A stretch of 64,000 nucleotides of DNA from Starkeya sp. ORNL1 (GTDB lineage: Bacteria > Pseudomonadota > Alphaproteobacteria > Rhizobiales > Xanthobacteraceae). Positions 16,009-24,753 of this stretch are shown one piece after another (position 1 is the first letter of the stretch; each line of letters opens with the position of its first letter). The stretch spans positions 5,713,001 to 5,777,000 of the forward strand of contig NZ_CP048834.1 in the NCBI RefSeq assembly GCF_012971745.1, written 5' to 3'. The notes under the pieces were generated by a model. The model saw only the letters and a list, made by a program, of their open reading frames with translations. It did not search any database and was not told where the DNA came from. Position numbers and translations under genes: made by a program.

Positions 16009-16758
16009 ATGGCATTCTACCGAGGCATGACCTGCGAGAACGTGACCATCAGCGGCGACCGGGGAACCCCGATCACCGCCTATGTGGCCAAGCCGGAAGG
16101 TGCGGGGCCGTTTCCAGGCGTGGTACTGGTCCATCATCTCCCCGGCTGGAGCGAGTTCTACATCGAGACGACACGGCGCTTTGCGCATCACGGCTATCTC
16201 GCAATCTGCGCCAATCTCTATGAGCGCGCCGGCGCCGGCGACCCGGACGACGTCGCTGCCAAGGTGCGCGCCGAGGGCGGCGTTCCCGATGCGCAGGTGG
16301 TCGGCGACACCGCGGCGGCGGTGGAGTGGATGCGCGCCCAGCCCGAGCACAACGGCAAGGTCGGCCTTTTCGGCTCCTGTTCGGGCGGCCGGCACGCCTT
16401 CATCTATGCCTGCCAGCGCGACGACGTCGACGCCTGTGCCGAACTCTGGGGCGGCCGCGTGGTGATGGGCACGGAGGAGCTCAACGACAAGACGCCGGTC
16501 GCTCCGATCGACCTGACGAAGGGCCTTTCCTGCCCGCTGATCGGCATCTTCGGCAATGATGACCGCGCGCCGAGCCCGGAGCAGGTGAACCAGCACGAGG
16601 CCGAACTGAAGAGACACGGCAAGGGTTACGAGTTCCACCGCTATGACGGCGCCGGCCATGGCTTCTTCTATTGGCATCGGCCGATCTACCGGCCCGAGCA
16701 GGCCATGGATGGTTGGAGCAAGGTTTTCGCGTTCTTCGACAAGCATCTGGCAAAGTAG
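16009..16758 (+). CDS. Dienelactone hydrolase family protein
   Basis: This 249-residue alpha/beta hydrolase carries the family's Cys nucleophile in GSCSGG (near residue 125), Asp in FGNDDRAPS and His in DGAGHGFFYW. GGAGG lies 7 bases before the ATG. Members open lactone rings such as dienelactone in aromatic degradation, but many have unknown substrates. It is followed after 12 nt by a small conserved gene, probably co-transcribed. Confidence 0.88.
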   Translation: MAFYRGMTCENVTISGDRGTPITAYVAKPEGAGPFPGVVLVHHLPGWSEFYIETTRRFAHHGYLAICANLYERAGAGDPDDVAAKVRAEGGVPDAQVVGDTAAAVEWMRAQPEHNGKVGLFGSCSGGRHAFIYACQRDDVDACAELWGGRVVMGTEELNDKTPVAPIDLTKGLSCPLIGIFGNDDRAPSPEQVNQHEAELKRHGKGYEFHRYDGAGHGFFYWHRPIYRPEQAMDGWSKVFAFFDKHLAK

Positions 16759-16770
16759 GGGGCACGGAGC

Positions 16771-17076
16771 ATGTGCACGTCCATTGTCGAGATCATCCCC
16801 GCGGAGGGCATGGCGAAGCGCGGGGCCGACTGGTTCCCCCTGACGCAGGCGGTGGTCGCCTATGACCATGCGCGCCATGCGCCGCTGGCCGACGTCATCA
16901 CGCTCGATTTCATCAATACCGGCCTGGAGCCAGGGGCGCGCGCCGGCGTCGAGCTGACGCTCGAAAGCGCCAGGGAACTGCGCGCCGCGCTCGACCGGGC
17001 GATCATCGCGGCCGAGTTCGAGGAGGCGGAAGTGCGGGGCAAGGGCGCCGCGCCCAGCCTCGTGCAGGCGGCTTGA
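16771..17076 (+). CDS. Small conserved protein, DUF6295-like
   Basis: This 101-residue protein begins MCTSIVEIIP and contains WFPLTQAVVAYDHARHAP, a pattern I recall in small proteins annotated DUF6295; that recognition is from memory. There is no signal peptide or membrane segment. The C-terminal part is helical (LESARELRAALDRAI). It is probably translated with the dienelactone hydrolase just upstream. Function unknown. Confidence 0.75.
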   Translation: MCTSIVEIIPAEGMAKRGADWFPLTQAVVAYDHARHAPLADVITLDFINTGLEPGARAGVELTLESARELRAALDRAIIAAEFEEAEVRGKGAAPSLVQAA

Positions 17077-17198
17077 TACCGGGAGACAGGCAAGGTCCTT
17101 CGTCCCTTAACCTCGCCCGAACTCTCCTGGATGGCGGGCCTCGACGAACCCATGTGCGAGGCCCATGATACCTGCTGCGGTAGCAGGGGGCGATTTCA

Positions 17199-20100
17199 GT
17201 GAACAAAATGGGTGGGGCCGGTCGCGTGGTCGCTCGCGCGATCCTTGCGGCCATCGCGGTCGCGTCTTCAGGTGGTGGCGTCGCTCTCGCCCAAACCGGC
17301 GCCTACACGCCACCTGCGTTCAGGGAGCCGGTGACGCTGTCGAGCGTGGACGGCGTGCTCGAAGTCACGCTCACCGCGCATCAGGGTGAGGTCACGCTCG
17401 ACACTGCGGCAGCTCCGGTCAAGAACGCGCTGCTGTTCGGCTACCGGCTCACTCGCGGCAAGGCCTCGAACGGCGAGAGCGCCGCGAGCAACAGCTACCC
17501 GGCGCCCACGCTCCAGGTGTTTCCGGGCGAGCGGCTCGTGGTCCACCTCGAGAACGGCCTGTCGGGGCTGACCATCCGCGACTTCTATGATCCTCGATAC
17601 GTGACGGCCGGCAACGAAGTGCCGGTTGCCCCCGAGCAACTCGCGGAGTCGCCGCTCAATCTCCACACCCACGGCCTGCACGTCAGCCCGAAGGGCAATT
17701 CGGACAATGTGCTCATCCACATGCCGACCGGCACGGCGAACACCTATGTCTATGACGTGCCTACCAACATGCCGCACGGGGCCTACTGGTATCATCCGCA
17801 TCTGCATACGCTGACGGCGGCGCACGTCTATTTCGGCCTCGCCGGCCTGCTCTCCATCGGACGGCCCGACGGCAATCTTCCCATCGTCACGCAGAAGGCC
17901 ATCCCGATCCGGAACATGGCACTGCAGTACAATTTCGTCTTCGATCGCCAGGGCCCGAACCCGCAGTTCAACAATGCCAACTGGCCGCAATTCGTCAGCA
18001 CCCAGAAGCCCCCGGCGGCCGGCGAGTTGGCGAACGGCACCTATCGTCCGGTCCTTGCTCCGGTGAATTTCCCGCAGTCCCAAATGGGCTCCCGCTTCCC
18101 GACGGTGTGGTACGAGGGCCCGCTGTCGATCCAGAACATGCGCGGGCGCTTCCAGTTCATACCGAGCAATCTCCAGGCGTTTACGGCCGCCGCCGGGCCG
18201 GCGGGCAACCTCCCGGCCAACCCGTCGCTTCCCGATCGCCTCCGCGACATCCAGTTCACGGTGAATGGCCAGTTCCAGCCGACCCTTCGCAGCAAGCCGG
18301 GGCAGACCGAGATCTGGGTGCTCTCCAACATAAGCGACATGGCCTACATCACCGTCCAGCTCACCGAGACGGCGACCGGGCGGCATCCGAAGCTCGCGAT
18401 CGTCGGGCAGGACGGCAACCCCAGTCCCCTGGTCCGCTACCCCACCGAGGAGAACGGCACCCGGCTGGTCATCCCGCCGGCCTCGCGGTTCGCGATTGCG
18501 GTGACCATGCCCGCCGAAGGCGACCTGATCCTCGAAATGCCGGAGCGGGGCGGCGGCGCGCGCACGGAGAATGCGCCGGGCATCCTCTACACCAACAACG
18601 GCACCGAGAATCCGCCGGCGGTGCTCGGCGCGCTCAGCGTGCTGCCATCGGCCGTAAGCTATTATGACGGCTTCTTCTTCTTTCCGACCCAGCTGCTGGC
18701 ACGGGCGGTGGTGGAGCAGGGCAAAGGCGAGACGACGGCGTTCACCGAGGGACAGCCGCTCGGCGCCTTCACCTCGTTCGACGATCTGTCCAAGCTCACG
18801 CCCGACCTGACGCGGCACATCCTCATCAATGGCGGCTTCCTCAACAACCTCGCCAGCAAGGCGGATCCGAAGACCTTCATCTACGCCTTCGACAGCGGCG
18901 CCTTCCCGAACGTTCCGATTATCCAGCCCCGCCTCAATTCGGTGGAGGAGTGGGTGTTTCGCAACGAGAACAATGACGAGCACCCCATCCATATTCACGT
19001 GAACGACTTCCAGATAACCGGCGTCTCCGATCCGACCATCGGCCTGACGCTCGGGGCGGTGATGCAGGGCATCGACAACGCCAATGTGCCGGCTCCCAAT
19101 CTCGGGCCGGGGGAGTCGGTGATACAGCCCGGCACGCTGTCGATACGCACCCGGTTCGAAGACTATGCCGGCCTCTTCGTCATGCATTGCCACCGCCTCA
19201 ACCACGAGGACAACGGCCTCATGGCGCTGGTCAACGTCATCCCGGCCGTATCGTCCTACGCGGTGGCGGTCCCCGGCGCTTCGGGCCGTCCTGCGATGGT
19301 CAGGATCATGGACGGCGACAAACTGATCGCGAAGGTCACGCCGTTTCCGGGCTTCGAGGGAAGCCTGAGCGTGGCCATGGGCGACGTCGACGATGACGGC
19401 ATCTATGATCTGGTCGCCGGCGCGGGCGCGGGTCACGCGCCGGAGGTCGTGGTGCTCTCGGGTGCTGCGAAGGACGGGGCAACCGCTTTCTCGCGGGAGC
19501 TGGCGCGCTTCACGGCGTTCGACGCCGCTTCGAAGAACGGCATAAGCGTCGCAGCGGCGCAGATCGACGGCGTCACCACGGGCGACAACATCATCGTCGG
19601 GTCGGGACCGGGCGTGCCGAGCGAGGTGAAGGTCTTCAGTTCGAAGCTGCCCTCCGCCGGCACCGCCCCTGCCGTCTTCTCCTCGTTCAGCCCGTATCCG
19701 GGAGACCGGTCCGGCGTAACCCTCAACTCCGGCTTCGTCGATTTCACCACCGGCCGGCAGAGCATCGTGACCGCGCCCGGTCCCGGCGCGCCGTCGAGCG
19801 TGAAGGTGTTCGTCTTCCCGCTGCTGGCCCCGCTCGAGGCCGCCACCACCGCCAATCATCACGGGACCGCGGAGCCTGCCCAGCCGGTAATGACCACCGA
19901 GTTCAAGCCCTTTGGCGAGGGCTACAAAGGTGGTGTGTCGCTCGCCACCGGCTGGCTCGCCGGGGTTCTGGGCGGCGCCGAGCGCATCGTCGTCGGCCAG
20001 CTCGACGGCAGCACGGTGAAGGTCTTCTCCAGCGGCTCGGCGCTCGACGGCGGGCCCTCGATGTATCTCCACAGTGCCAGCGCGCACCAGCATGCGAGCT

Positions 20101-20339
20101 TCACCGAGATGGCCTCGTTCTCACCTTTCGGCGAGACTACCCGCGGCGTGAACGTCGCCGCGACGAGCACCACCGAGGGGGCCGACCTCTTGGTCAGCCC
20201 ATTGTCCGGCGAGCGCAATGCCACGATCCGCCGCTTCGCATTCGAGCGGGCCGGCGAGGCCGCGACAACGCTTACGGCCAATCTTGTCGGTGAGATCGCG
20301 TCGGAGGGAGCCGGATCGCTCGCCCTTGGTGGTGACTAG
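17199..20339 (+). CDS. Multicopper oxidase fused to C-terminal FG-GAP/VCBS repeats
   Basis: This 1046-residue exported enzyme has an N-terminal signal peptide ending near residue 31 (GVALAQ). All four copper blocks are present: HTHG near 157, WYHPHLHT near 195, HPIHIHVNDF near 595 and HCHRLNHEDNGLM near 660, so types 1, 2 and 3 copper can be bound. After about residue 695 come repeats with GDVDDDGIYDLVAGAGAG, the DxDxDG calcium loop of FG-GAP/VCBS units; later repeats keep IVVG or IVTAPGPG but lose the Asp triad. Bacterial multicopper oxidases are usually 450-600 residues, so the repeat half is an addition. GTG 17199 has AGGGGG upstream; ATG 17208 is possible. Confidence 0.88.
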   Translation: MNKMGGAGRVVARAILAAIAVASSGGGVALAQTGAYTPPAFREPVTLSSVDGVLEVTLTAHQGEVTLDTAAAPVKNALLFGYRLTRGKASNGESAASNSYPAPTLQVFPGERLVVHLENGLSGLTIRDFYDPRYVTAGNEVPVAPEQLAESPLNLHTHGLHVSPKGNSDNVLIHMPTGTANTYVYDVPTNMPHGAYWYHPHLHTLTAAHVYFGLAGLLSIGRPDGNLPIVTQKAIPIRNMALQYNFVFDRQGPNPQFNNANWPQFVSTQKPPAAGELANGTYRPVLAPVNFPQSQMGSRFPTVWYEGPLSIQNMRGRFQFIPSNLQAFTAAAGPAGNLPANPSLPDRLRDIQFTVNGQFQPTLRSKPGQTEIWVLSNISDMAYITVQLTETATGRHPKLAIVGQDGNPSPLVRYPTEENGTRLVIPPASRFAIAVTMPAEGDLILEMPERGGGARTENAPGILYTNNGTENPPAVLGALSVLPSAVSYYDGFFFFPTQLLARAVVEQGKGETTAFTEGQPLGAFTSFDDLSKLTPDLTRHILINGGFLNNLASKADPKTFIYAFDSGAFPNVPIIQPRLNSVEEWVFRNENNDEHPIHIHVNDFQITGVSDPTIGLTLGAVMQGIDNANVPAPNLGPGESVIQPGTLSIRTRFEDYAGLFVMHCHRLNHEDNGLMALVNVIPAVSSYAVAVPGASGRPAMVRIMDGDKLIAKVTPFPGFEGSLSVAMGDVDDDGIYDLVAGAGAGHAPEVVVLSGAAKDGATAFSRELARFTAFDAASKNGISVAAAQIDGVTTGDNIIVGSGPGVPSEVKVFSSKLPSAGTAPAVFSSFSPYPGDRSGVTLNSGFVDFTTGRQSIVTAPGPGAPSSVKVFVFPLLAPLEAATTANHHGTAEPAQPVMTTEFKPFGEGYKGGVSLATGWLAGVLGGAERIVVGQLDGSTVKVFSSGSALDGGPSMYLHSASAHQHASFTEMASFSPFGETTRGVNVAATSTTEGADLLVSPLSGERNATIRRFAFERAGEAATTLTANLVGEIASEGAGSLALGGD

Positions 20340-20437
20340 AGAATGGTCCCGCGCTCAAGGGGCATCATCGCGGGAATCAAAACGGGCGCCGCACCCATGT
20401 GGATGCGGCGCCCGCCTTCGCCCCCCGCAGCGGCCGC

Positions 20438-20692
20438 TCAGTTCATGTGGCTCTGCTCGGCCGGCTGTTCCGGAGCCATGAAATCCGCAACGGTGAAAGC
20501 GATGCCGCGGTGTCGCATTTCGTCGAGCAGCGCGGCTACCGCGACATCCAGGCAATGCGCGGGAAACTCGGCGCCGACTTCGAGCGCGTCTTCCCGGGCG
20601 AAGATGACCATGCGGGTCAGCGCTGCGAGCCGCTCATGGGTATTCTCCGGCAGCTCCGTGCCGATTTCGTCGTCGCGCATTTCGTTCGCCAT
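20438..20692 (-). CDS. Hypothetical 84-residue protein
   Basis: This short acidic protein begins MANEMRDDEIG and ends AEQSHMN. GGGAGG lies about 6 bases upstream of the ATG at 20692. Residue composition is normal, unlike the Arg- and Pro-rich frames opposite it. It is helical, with no signal peptide. It is convergent with the multicopper oxidase gene. I do not recognise the family. Confidence 0.55.
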   Translation of the reverse strand: MANEMRDDEIGTELPENTHERLAALTRMVIFAREDALEVGAEFPAHCLDVAVAALLDEMRHRGIAFTVADFMAPEQPAEQSHMN

Positions 20693-21030
20693 CGCGTCCT
20701 CCCAGCCAATGTGCGGGCATGAAAGCGAACCGGGCGTGACAAAACGTCAGTGACGACGAGCCGGCAGCAAAGTTGTAGCGAGGGTAGTGGGGAGCGACCG
20801 CAGGTAGAAATCATTCTAAATTATGAGTGTTTTCCGGTAGCTACGGCGTGATCAGGAATGAAGCCGACGATCAATAGCCGTGACACGAGCGTGACTCGCG
20901 CACGAAACGAAAGAAAATTACCATTGAAGGCGCCTGCCGTTTGGGTAAGTTGTTCTTGTTTCAGCATGCTTCCCCACGTTGCGGCCATTGTGCTGTCGGG
21001 GTGTATATTCTCTAGCTCCATGTGATCGAC
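20693..21030. other. AT-richer intergenic region upstream of the SARP-like regulator
   Basis: About 340 bp without a convincing gene. It is clearly AT-richer than the rest of the window (GAAATCATTCTAAATTATGAG near 20808 and GTGTATATTCTCTAG near 21001). The latter lies about 15-30 bp before the regulator start and may be part of its promoter. No strong dyad or terminator is seen. Confidence 0.5.
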
Positions 21031-23022
21031 ATGAGCGGGCACTTATACCTTTTGGGCAGACCTCGCGCCCTTACGGCGGGAGGCGCAGCGCTTCATTTCC
21101 CCAACAAGACCTACGCGCTCACGGCCCATCTGCTGTATGCGAGTGATGCGGCCGGCGTACCGCGTCGGGCCATTGCCGAGTTCCTGTGGGAGAGCGCCGA
21201 GCCCTCCGTTGCGTCCGCCAATCTGCGGCAGCTTCTGGTGCGCATTCGCGATGTCGAGCGTGCCCACAATGTTCGGCTGTTCGAGGATGACGGGCAGTCC
21301 GTACGGCTGAGCCGTGATCATTTCACCATCGATCTCGACCAGTTGCTGGAGCTGACGCGCGAGCGCCTGCGGGTCAATGTCGTCGGGCTTTGCGATCTCT
21401 ATACCGGCGACCTGCTGGCCGACCAGGATGGCGAGCCCAAATTTGCGCAGTGGGTGAGGTTGCGCCGGACGGAGTGCCGGGAGGCGTTCATCGCCTCGGT
21501 GTGCCGCCAGATCGAACCGCTGCCGCCGAGGACCGACCGCACCCAGCTGTTCCGCGCGGCGCGACGGCTGATCGAGGTCGACGACTATAATGAGGTCGGC
21601 CCCAGGACGCTGATGCGGCTCCATGCCGAGGCCGGACGGCCGGACCTGGCGAAGATCGTCTATCGCGAACTGAAAGCGCTGCTGACGCGCGACCTCAACG
21701 TTCAGGTCGATCCCGTAACGGAACGGCTCGCCGCTGAACTCGACGCGCCGGCAAGCGTGCGGACACATCTTGCGGCCGAGCCGCGCATGATCGCCGCGCC
21801 AGCCGGCTCCGCCGGGGAGCCGAAGCTGGCGGCTGAGCCTCGCATGTCCGAGCCGCCCGCCCGATCGAGCGGGGTGCCGAAGCTCGCAATCTTGATGCCG
21901 CCTCCCTTGACGAGCGATCTCCATGCCACCGCCTGTGCGCTGATCGACGACGTCACCATCGGCCTCTGCCGCTTCAAGGGGCTCACCGTGGTGGCTCCGC
22001 ACACCGCCTGGCAATTGGTGGAAGAGGCCAAGCAGCAGGACGCGTTCGAGCGCTTCAATCTCGATTATGTCGCCGAGAGCCGGCTGCACCAGCTCGGCAG
22101 CGAGGGCGTGCTGGCGGTGAAGCTCTACTCCGCGCGCAGCCGCGAAATAGTATGGGCCGAGCATTTCTCGTTCACGCCGGCCTCGAGCGCGCAGCAATAT
22201 CGCGAGCTGTCGTTGCGGCTGATGCTGACGCTCACCAGCCGGGTCGAGCGCGCCGAGCTCGCCCGCTACGATCTTGCCCAGCATCCGACCGCCTATCACT
22301 GGTACCTTGTGGGCCGGCAGTCGCTCACCGCGCTCGATCTGCCGAGCGCACGCCGGGCGCGCCAGGCCTTCAAGGCCGCCGTCAGCCTCGCGCCCGATTT
22401 CGTGCCGGCGATCAGCGGCCTGGCGCGCACCTACCAGATCGAATGGCTGCTGCTGGCGCGCGGCGATGGCGGCCTGCTGGCCGAGGCCGAGCGGCTGGCG
22501 GCGCGGGCCATCGAGCTCGACGAGACCGATGCGCGCGGCTATCGCGAGAGCGGCATCTGCCATCTCTATGCGCGGCACTATGATGCATGCCTCGATGCCT
22601 ATGCGCGCGCCGAAGATCTCAATCCGCAACATGCCGACCTGATCGCCGACCACGCCGACGCACTGGTGCACGCATCCGATCCGGACGCGGCGCTGGTGAA
22701 GATCGAGCGGGCGATCGAACTGAACCCGTTGGCCCCGGATTCCTATTGGTGGACCGCCGGCGGCGCCAATTATCTCACCGGGAATTATCAGGCCTCGATC
22801 GCAGCGATCGGCCGGATGCACAACAGCACGCCGGCGTTGCAATTGCAGGCGGCGAGCCACGCCATGCTCGGCGAGCGCGAAGCGGCGGCGCAGTGCGTCG
22901 AGCAGGCGCGGGAGGTCCACCCGGAATTCAGCATCGCGAAGTGGCTGCAGATCGTGCCGTTCAAGGATGAGCGGCACATCCGGCACTATGAGGCGGGCCT
23001 GCGTCAGGCGGGCTTCGACTAG
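21031..23022 (+). CDS. SARP-like transcriptional regulator: winged helix, BTAD, TolB-like segment and TPR repeats
   Basis: This 663-residue protein has an N-terminal OmpR/SARP winged helix (about 1-95, with FPNKTYALTAHLLY and ASANLRQLLVRIRDVE). A bacterial transcriptional activator domain follows (about 105-245, ECREAFIASVCRQ to VYRELKALL). Then come a low-complexity linker, a segment like the TolB/adenylate-cyclase-associated domain (about 285-385), and TPR-like helices (about 420-620). GTG 21022 is an in-frame alternative start. It precedes the peptide/YcaO/TfuA operon in the same direction and is its likely activator. Confidence 0.82.
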   Translation: MSGHLYLLGRPRALTAGGAALHFPNKTYALTAHLLYASDAAGVPRRAIAEFLWESAEPSVASANLRQLLVRIRDVERAHNVRLFEDDGQSVRLSRDHFTIDLDQLLELTRERLRVNVVGLCDLYTGDLLADQDGEPKFAQWVRLRRTECREAFIASVCRQIEPLPPRTDRTQLFRAARRLIEVDDYNEVGPRTLMRLHAEAGRPDLAKIVYRELKALLTRDLNVQVDPVTERLAAELDAPASVRTHLAAEPRMIAAPAGSAGEPKLAAEPRMSEPPARSSGVPKLAILMPPPLTSDLHATACALIDDVTIGLCRFKGLTVVAPHTAWQLVEEAKQQDAFERFNLDYVAESRLHQLGSEGVLAVKLYSARSREIVWAEHFSFTPASSAQQYRELSLRLMLTLTSRVERAELARYDLAQHPTAYHWYLVGRQSLTALDLPSARRARQAFKAAVSLAPDFVPAISGLARTYQIEWLLLARGDGGLLAEAERLAARAIELDETDARGYRESGICHLYARHYDACLDAYARAEDLNPQHADLIADHADALVHASDPDAALVKIERAIELNPLAPDSYWWTAGGANYLTGNYQASIAAIGRMHNSTPALQLQAASHAMLGEREAAAQCVEQAREVHPEFSIAKWLQIVPFKDERHIRHYEAGLRQAGFD

Positions 23023-23034
23023 AGCCTATCCGCT

Positions 23035-23171
23035 CGGATGAAAGCATCCGGGTGGCAATTTAGTGCTTTAGAATCAATAAGTTGTGGCGCGTCCTTCTCG
23101 CAGGGGTCTTCCGGCTTTTGCGGGCATGCTTTCGTGCATCGTGCCGAAAGCATCCTGCTTTAACTTATTGA
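23035..23171. repeat. Rhizobiales-type intergenic repeat R5, copy 1, upstream of the peptide/YcaO operon
   Basis: A hairpin CGGATG-AAAG-CATCCG lies at 23035-23050. The pair TCAATAAGTT (23074-23083) and AACTTATTGA (23162-23171) is a perfect 10-bp inverted repeat enclosing 78 bp. The right arm plus GAATTTAATCATG resembles the GCTTATTGAATCTAGAGCA block at 26970. It covers most of the 222-bp gap between the regulator and the small peptide gene, so the operon promoter may lie in or just after it. Confidence 0.6.
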
Positions 23172-23244
23172 ATTTAATCATGTTTTACCAAACCTGATCG
23201 CGTCGATCCACATCAAGCGCGATCCATCCAGGGGAGAACGGGGC

Positions 23245-23487
23245 ATGGCGAAGTTCGTGATTTTCGGCGTGAAAGGCGATGCGGCGGTGTGGCTGGCTGA
23301 TCTCGAACACGGGACGGTCGAACAGGTCAGTCCGGCCGAGGTCGAGGCGGCGGGCGCTGCCGAAGCCGGCTTTCTCACCGCGGCGATCAAGGCGCGGCAG
23401 TTCGGCTACACCCTGGTGAAGGATGTCGACCTTGCGGTCGCCACCACGACCCGCTCGGATGCCGCCGCGGCGCACATGTCGTGCTGA
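23245..23487 (+). CDS. 80-residue small protein, candidate precursor or partner of YcaO/TfuA
   Basis: Starts MAKFVIFGVKGDAAVWLADL and ends TTTRSDAAAAHMSC, so the last residue is Cys. GGGGAGAACGGGGC lies just upstream of the ATG and includes a Shine-Dalgarno. The first 60 residues look like an amphipathic leader or small beta domain; the last 14 are small residues with Thr, Ser and Cys, suitable for a modified core. The stop is 3 nt before the YcaO start. No database match is recalled, so a precursor role is inference; a substrate-binding partner is the alternative. Confidence 0.75.
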   Translation: MAKFVIFGVKGDAAVWLADLEHGTVEQVSPAEVEAAGAAEAGFLTAAIKARQFGYTLVKDVDLAVATTTRSDAAAAHMSC

Positions 23488-23490
23488 TCG

Positions 23491-24753
23491 ATGATCCCGG
23501 CCTCTCTGGCGCCGGACATAGATGAACGGCTGAGATCGGAGGCGGAGCTGATTGCGCGCGTCTCCGATCCCTATTCGGAGCGGGTGCGCCCCGCCGCCGA
23601 GACGGTCGCTCTGGTGCGACGCGACTTCGCGCGCTTCGGCATCACCCGCCTCGGTCGCATTACCGGCCTCGACACGATCGGCATTCCGGTCTGGTTCGCC
23701 ACCAGGCCGGCCGCCTACACGCTCGCGGTGACGCAGGGCAAGGGCCTCGATGACGCCTCGGCGCAGGCATCGGCGGTGATGGAGGCGATGGAGATCGCGA
23801 CCGCGGAGCGCCCGTCGGTCGAATTGCTGGAAGCCTCCGCTTCCGAACTCGCCGCAGGCGGCGAGCGGTTCGACCTGTTGCCGAGCCTGTTGCGCCGCGG
23901 CGGCTCGCTTCCCCGGGACGATGAAACCCTGCCATGGGCCGAAGGGTTCGACCTCGTCTCCGGCGAGCCGACCTGGATGCCGGCCGAGGCGGTCATGCTC
24001 GACTATCGGCCGGAGCGGGCAAAGCCGCGCTGGTGGCAGTCGACGGACGGCCTCGCTTCCGGAAACCTGATGTGGGAGGCGGTGCTGCACGGCCTCCTGG
24101 AGCGGATCGAACGTGACGCCTCGACCTTGTGGACCTATCGCACGGAGGCTCAGGTCAGGGCGCGCTGCCTCCACCCCGAGGCGTTCGGCGATGCGGCCGT
24201 GCTGCGCCTTGCGGAGCAGGTCGCCGATGCCGGGCTGCATCTGCGCCTGTTCGACATCACCACCGATATCGGACTGCCCGCGATGTTCGCCACCATCTCG
24301 CCGCGTCCGGACGGCCGCGAGGCGCAGTGGCGGCACTTCGACATCGCCAGCGGGCGCGGCTGTCATCCGTCGGCGTCGAGGGCGGCAATCCGTGCGATTA
24401 CCGAGGCGGCGCAGTCGCGGCTGACCATCATTGCCGGCGCTCGCGACGATTTCGATCCGGCGCTTTACGCAGCGCCGCTCAAGCCGGACCTGCTGGTCTA
24501 TCCGCATGCCGAGCCGCAGGACGGCGCGGTGCCGTCGCCAGGCGTCGCGAGCGGCCCGCGCGGCCTGCTGCCCGCCATCTTCGAGCGGCTAGGCGGTGCC
24601 GGCGTCGGCCGCGTGATCGTGGTGCCGCTGAGCGGCGCGCACGAGCCGATGCCGGTGGTGAAGATGCTGGTGCCGGAACTGGAGAACCCGCCGGGCGAGC
24701 GCCGCCAGCAACGCGGGCGCCGCGGCCTCGCCGCCATGCTGAGGTCGGCATGA
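23491..24753 (+). CDS. YcaO-domain protein (ATP-dependent peptide backbone modification)
   Basis: This 420-residue protein has the three ATP/Mg motifs of YcaO enzymes: S-x3-E-x2-E in SAVMEAMEIATAER (about 93-106), E-x-x-E-R in WEAVLHGLLERIER (about 196-209) and E-A-x-Q-x-R in TEAAQSR (about 304-310). YcaO proteins activate peptide amide bonds with ATP to make azolines, amidines or thioamides. The C-terminus lacks the PxPxP end of azoline-forming members. With a TfuA gene coupled behind it (ATGA overlap at 24750-24753), thioamide formation is the leading possibility. The start is 3 nt after the small peptide stop. Confidence 0.9.
   Translation: MIPASLAPDIDERLRSEAELIARVSDPYSERVRPAAETVALVRRDFARFGITRLGRITGLDTIGIPVWFATRPAAYTLAVTQGKGLDDASAQASAVMEAMEIATAERPSVELLEASASELAAGGERFDLLPSLLRRGGSLPRDDETLPWAEGFDLVSGEPTWMPAEAVMLDYRPERAKPRWWQSTDGLASGNLMWEAVLHGLLERIERDASTLWTYRTEAQVRARCLHPEAFGDAAVLRLAEQVADAGLHLRLFDITTDIGLPAMFATISPRPDGREAQWRHFDIASGRGCHPSASRAAIRAITEAAQSRLTIIAGARDDFDPALYAAPLKPDLLVYPHAEPQDGAVPSPGVASGPRGLLPAIFERLGGAGVGRVIVVPLSGAHEPMPVVKMLVPELENPPGERRQQRGRRGLAAMLRSA

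Noticed and set aside
17268..20093. Long open frame (over 900 codons) antisense to the multicopper oxidase
   Set aside because: It is rich in His, Arg and Asp in the way high-GC shadow frames are, has no ribosome site or recognisable motif, and the plus strand carries complete copper motifs.
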